64,000 nucleotides of DNA from Oscillospiraceae bacterium. GTDB lineage: Bacteria; Bacillota; Clostridia; Oscillospirales; Ruminococcaceae. The DNA is taken from NCBI GenBank assembly GCA_015067145.1, contig SVNA01000006.1, positions 22,798 through 86,797 on the forward strand. Direction: 5' to 3'. The position numbers and the translations under genes are program-made. The notes under the pieces were generated by a model. That model was not told the DNA's origin, did not search any database, and saw only the letters and a program-made list of their open reading frames with translations. Shown piece after piece: positions 62,612 to 64,000 of this stretch (within the stretch, counting starts at the first letter, position 1; each line of letters starts with the position of its first letter).

Positions 62612-62652
62612 AAAGCGATGTACGGGTACCACACCCGCACATCGCTTTATTA
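62612..62652. terminator. Bidirectional terminator
   Basis: AAAGCGATGT.CGGGT/ACCCG.ACATCGCTTT hairpin between the converging nucleosidase and XRE genes. Confidence 0.9.
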
Positions 62653-62676
62653 TATATGTATATAAAATAAGTTTAC

Positions 62677-63441
62677 CTATCTTTTTTTGTAGACAACCAG
62701 CTCAGGATTCTCACCATTTTCTTCATAGGTGCATACCAGAAGAAAATCCATATTGGCTGCAACGCCAAAACAACGGCTTCCGCCGAATTCGCTCTCAAGC
62801 TGATTGCCGAGATATGTTGCGTTGTCATCAAGGAATTTTACCCTCTGACCATTCGGAAGCTGATATTCAAGATTTATATATCCTCCCACAAGAGCATTAA
62901 GCTTTTCTACCTTTGGCATACCTTCAATACGAAGTTCATTGAACTCACTGATAAGCTGCTGTTTGAATTGTTCAAACTTTTCTGCACCGTCAAGGTTTTT
63001 ATAGTGTTTCCAGTAATCAAGCTTCGGCAGCATATCCTTCATATATTCACGTGCCTGTTGAGAAGAAAAGTGCTCACTTGTCATATTCTTTACGCACACC
63101 TCAATAAGCTCGTCCATATCGTGGTACATATACTCTCCGTCAGCATAGCACCATTTGCAGTATTCTTCGTTGAAAAAGCCGTCTGTTTCACGGCTTGTAT
63201 TGCTGTCTTCCAACGGCATACCGCAACATTGGCAGACAAGCTGTCTTGGTGAGCCAAGAAGAGTGTTGATTGAAACATCGAACAATTTTGATAACAGCTT
63301 CAATGTCTCTGTATTGGGTGTAGTTTCGCCATTTTCCCAGCGTGAAACTGCCTGGCGGGTTACAAATACCTTTTCCGCAAGTTCTTCCTGAGACATCCCT
63401 CTTTTAATTCTTAATTCGAGAATAATATCTTTTGTTTCCAT
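62677..63441 (-). CDS. XRE-family regulator with zinc-ribbon and C-terminal effector-like domain
   Basis: The 254-residue protein begins with a helix-turn-helix of the XRE type (about 1-60, 'MSQEELAEKVFVTRQAVSRWENGETTPNTETLKLLSKLF'). A putative zinc ribbon follows ('CQCCGMPL...YCKWCYADG', four Cys), then a roughly 130-residue alpha/beta domain with 'GGYINLEYQLPNGQRVKFLDDN'. Such proteins are widespread in Clostridia as small-molecule-sensing regulators. Targets unknown. The remaining gap 63442-63639 shows nothing clear. Confidence 0.88.
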   Translation of the reverse strand: METKDIILELRIKRGMSQEELAEKVFVTRQAVSRWENGETTPNTETLKLLSKLFDVSINTLLGSPRQLVCQCCGMPLEDSNTSRETDGFFNEEYCKWCYADGEYMYHDMDELIEVCVKNMTSEHFSSQQAREYMKDMLPKLDYWKHYKNLDGAEKFEQFKQQLISEFNELRIEGMPKVEKLNALVGGYINLEYQLPNGQRVKFLDDNATYLGNQLESEFGGSRCFGVAANMDFLLVCTYEENGENPELVVYKKR

Positions 63442-63639
63442 AAAATCATCACCTCATACTAATTATATCAGAGGAATTACAGCTTTAAAAGCAACCTGCT
63501 GTTGCGTTACCTTTTAAAGCTCAAATCAATTTGTATATACATCCCATACTGCCACAAAATATTTAAATTAAATAACTCTGTTATCGCCAGATCAACGATA
63601 TAAATTACTTTTATCCAAAAGATTAATCGCAAGCATCAA

Positions 63640-64000
63640 TTAATAACGACCATACGAATCAAAACATAGTCGCTCTCGGTCAGGGCTGAAGCCCTTTCTT
63701 CGCTCTCCTTGTTTTGCTCTTCCTCCGCCTCCCTGTATCCGCCACCGGCGGCGGTCGGCTCCGTCGCAGATTAAAGTCCGCCAGGGGCAGACGCACACAC
63801 ATAAGTCGTTGGGGCAAGGCCGGCAGGGAGAAAAAGGCAAAAAGAAAAAGCAGGTCTTCTGACCTGCTCTTCTTTTTGGCTCCCTGCCCGTTTTGATATC
63901 CGAACACTGCTCAAGGTCGGAGAATTTAATCTCCTCTACCCTATCAATGTAATTAATTCCTATAAATATTTTGTCATCATACAGATATACGCTGTTTACA
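63640..64000 (-). CDS. C-terminal fragment of probable site-specific recombinase
   Basis: A minus-strand frame open from the window edge (first full codon at 63999) down to 63640. Its first about 45 residues ('LYDDKIFIGINYID', 'IKFSDLEQCSDIKTGREPKRRAG') resemble the extreme C-terminus of large serine recombinases of clostridial mobile elements. After that the frame continues through a hairpin-rich, low-complexity Arg/Cys-rich stretch that does not look like natural protein, so the original stop may have been lost or the repeat inserted. N-terminal part lies outside the window. Confidence 0.4.
   Translation of the reverse strand, partial: VNSVYLYDDKIFIGINYIDRVEEIKFSDLEQCSDIKTGREPKRRAGQKTCFFFLPFSPCRPCPNDLCVCVCPWRTLICDGADRRRWRIQGGGGRAKQGERRKGFSPDRERLCFDSYGRY
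63822..63888. repeat. Long imperfect hairpin near recombinase tail
   Basis: GGCAGGGAG...AGCAGGTC / TTCT / GACCTGCT...CTCCCTGCC: arms of about 30 bp with a few mismatches, a perfect 8-bp tip stem and purine-rich A/G internal segments matched by C/T ones. It could be a terminator for a transcript from the right or part of another intergenic repeat family. Confidence 0.6.

Noticed and set aside
63680-63907. Small Arg-rich ORFs on both strands at the right end
   Set aside because: They come from the hairpin-rich stretch; only the minus frame continuing from the window edge is considered.

Overview
The window looks like chromosome from an anaerobic Gram-positive of class Clostridia (gut Oscillospiraceae/Lachnospiraceae-like; lower taxonomy not resolved). 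The reasons are strong AGGAGG-type ribosome binding sites, lipoprotein signal peptides on solute-binding proteins, a class 1B dihydroorotate dehydrogenase pair (PyrD+PyrK), rubredoxin, an anaerobic ribonucleotide reductase activase and an Rnf-like membrane operon. Codon use is fairly even. No prophage or complete transposon was seen, although the right edge carries the tail of a probable site-specific recombinase.

Layout. 1-2.3 kb: end of a surface-polysaccharide locus (flippase, GT2 glycosyltransferase) and a lone OmpR-type regulator. 2.6-7.4 kb: branched-chain amino-acid type ABC importer livK-H-M-G-F (minus strand). 7.7-9.8 kb: two-component system. 10.2-16.6 kb: ribose operon rbsD-A-C-B-K, in which the binding protein is three near-identical ribose-binding domains in one lipoprotein. 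17-20.4 kb: SGNH hydrolase, E2/CAT-like protein, HEPN-like protein, rubredoxin. 20.7-25 kb: thioredoxin pair, SDR, YchF GTPase, DMT transporter. 25.1-33.2 kb: pyrimidine operon pyrC-carB-pyrK-pyrD-pyrF-pyrE with an upstream promoter and terminator hairpin; carA and pyrB are not here. 33.8-37.5 kb: rnfD-rnfE-rnfA-like operon without B, C or G, plus a membrane-anchored DUF4015-like protein. 37.6-46.4 kb: rpe, QueG-like, Mrp ATPase, a broken Sel1-repeat gene, nrdG, DUF1461, two methyltransferases, PatB. 46.5-55.6 kb: GT-C transferase, HtrA, sensor kinase, HD protein, second QueG-like protein, SPFH/NfeD pair, SGNH hydrolase. 55.8-60 kb: AIM24, exonuclease III, YihY, dicarboxylate/amino-acid symporter. 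60.4-64 kb: NifX-like + DUF5714, a solitary 5S rRNA gene, MTA/SAH nucleosidase, XRE regulator, recombinase tail.

The most noteworthy structures are: (1) the triple-domain RbsB; (2) an RnfDEA-like operon whose A and E subunits have lost the cysteines that normally hold the intramembrane Fe-S cluster; (3) a four-copy 210-265 bp intergenic repeat family built from hairpin modules, with conserved ends, an exchangeable middle and structure-preserving differences between copies, one copy lying inside the pyr operon; and (4) several sharply defined operator-like palindromes and a cluster of DnaA-box-like 9-mers. Family assignments come from reading the translations; no database search was possible.
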